DNA of 5,080 bases from Solobacterium sp. GTDB taxonomy: Bacteria > Bacillota_I > Bacilli_A > Erysipelotrichales > Erysipelotrichaceae. The stretch is taken from assembly GCA_017536845.1 (NCBI GenBank), contig JAFWCP010000380.1, positions 1 to 5,080 of the forward strand, written 5' to 3'. The number at the start of each line of letters is the position of its first letter. The first letter of the stretch is position 1. The notes beneath the pieces are model-generated. The model did no database searches, was not told where the DNA came from, and was given only the letters and a program-made list of their open reading frames with translations. Of the stretch, positions 4,610 through 5,080 are shown one piece after another. The position numbers and the translations under genes were made by a program.

Positions 4610-5080
4610 TGCCTGTTACCACTCTGTATGTCGGTATCGATGTAAGTCTTAAAACCAATCAGGTGTGCTCCATCAATTTCGACCAGGATGTTTTCTTCAA
4701 TCAGTCATTTGACAATACTCCCTCCGGTACGGAGACGTTGATCCGCAGGCTTTTGTCTGTCCTTGATGCTCATCCGGAACTGACGAAGATCCGTGTCTGC
4801 ATGGAAGCAACCAATATCTATCACATCCACGTTTCTTCCGCCCTTGCCTCTGATGCTCGTATGCAGGCGTATGACGTTCACGTATATTCCGTCAACGCCT
4901 TGCTCATTGAGAACTACAAGAGAACCTTTACAGACCGTTCAAAGACTGATCCCGAAAATGCTTATCTCTGCGCAGACTATGTCCGCATTGGAAAGTGCAA
5001 AAATCTTCCTGCTGTCATCGGCTATCAAAAAATCGCCCTGCAGCGGCTTACACGTCAGAGAAAGCACATTGCAGAGCAGC
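4609..5080 (+). CDS. IS110-family transposase (DEDD type), N-terminal part, cut by window edge
   Basis: IS110 transposases (recombinases) insert and excise their element, guided in studied members by a bridge RNA. The 157 visible residues cover the N-terminal RuvC-like domain (DEDD_Tnp_IS110). YVGIDVSLKTN (7-17) holds the first acidic residue, Asp11. CMEATNIYH (64-72) holds Glu66. The KTD motif (112-114) holds Asp114. The family motif KTDxxDA reads KTDPENA here, so the expected fourth acidic residue is Asn117. A basic helix (LQRLTRQRKHIAEQ) begins the linker region. The C-terminal Tnp_20 domain with the catalytic serine is beyond the window. The start is the first ATG in this frame, and GID falls at the usual distance from it. 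No strong ribosome site precedes this ATG; see the overlapping mini-ORF. No clear plus-strand promoter was found. Whether the copy is active cannot be judged. Confidence 0.93.
   Translation, partial: MPVTTLYVGIDVSLKTNQVCSINFDQDVFFNQSFDNTPSGTETLIRRLLSVLDAHPELTKIRVCMEATNIYHIHVSSALASDARMQAYDVHVYSVNALLIENYKRTFTDRSKTDPENAYLCADYVRIGKCKNLPAVIGYQKIALQRLTRQRKHIAEQ

Larger units (their letters stand above)
4552..5080 (+). mobile_element. IS110-family insertion sequence, left part (boundary not determined)
   Basis: The element is recognised by its transposase, which reads away from valS. The left coordinate is an outer limit: the element must begin between the valS -35 box and the transposase start, or overlap the promoter. 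IS110 elements usually lack true terminal inverted repeats and target duplications, so the boundary cannot be read from one end. The right end is outside the window. Confidence 0.7.

Overview
The window is a compact bacterial chromosome segment. Its coding DNA is moderately GC-rich and the control regions are AT-rich. Three genes lie on the minus strand and are read right to left: valS, an alpha/beta-hydrolase-fold gene, and ppdK, which runs off the left edge. A fourth gene, an IS110-family transposase, is on the plus strand and runs off the right edge. A T-box leader on valS, strong AGGAG-type ribosome sites, a PPDK and a YqkD-like membrane-anchored hydrolase together suggest a fermentative Bacillota. 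An Erysipelotrichia-like gut lineage is possible, but that is only a guess from style.

Layout. 1-233: N-terminal 77 codons of pyruvate, phosphate dikinase. 234-443: AT-rich gap with the ppdK ribosome site and candidate promoter, then the hydrolase terminator. 444-1382: hydrolase-fold gene. 1383-1666: its RBS and extended -10 promoter, a 63-bp interrupted inverted repeat, a short hairpin, and the valS terminator. 1667-4279: complete valyl-tRNA synthetase. About 4301-4517: valS T-box riboswitch with Stem I, a GUC (Val) specifier, a T-box bulge suited to an ACCA tRNA end, an antiterminator and a competing terminator. 4524-4551: valS promoter. 4552-5080: left end and first 157 codons of an IS110-family transposase, divergent from valS.

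Each minus-strand gene seems to be its own transcription unit. valS and the hydrolase each show a promoter and a terminator; ppdK shows a candidate promoter and its end is not in view. valS is expected to be induced when uncharged tRNA-Val accumulates.

The most interesting points are these. The hydrolase-fold protein has lost two of its three catalytic triad residues (Ser to Asn, His to Phe) while keeping an intact frame, so it looks like a pseudoenzyme. The transposase has Asn where the fourth acidic residue of the DEDD set is expected. The transposase starts only about 57 bases from the valS -35 box, which leaves no room for an upstream bridge-RNA region of the usual IS110-group size. I found no CRISPR array, tRNA, rRNA or defence operon, and no clearly new system.
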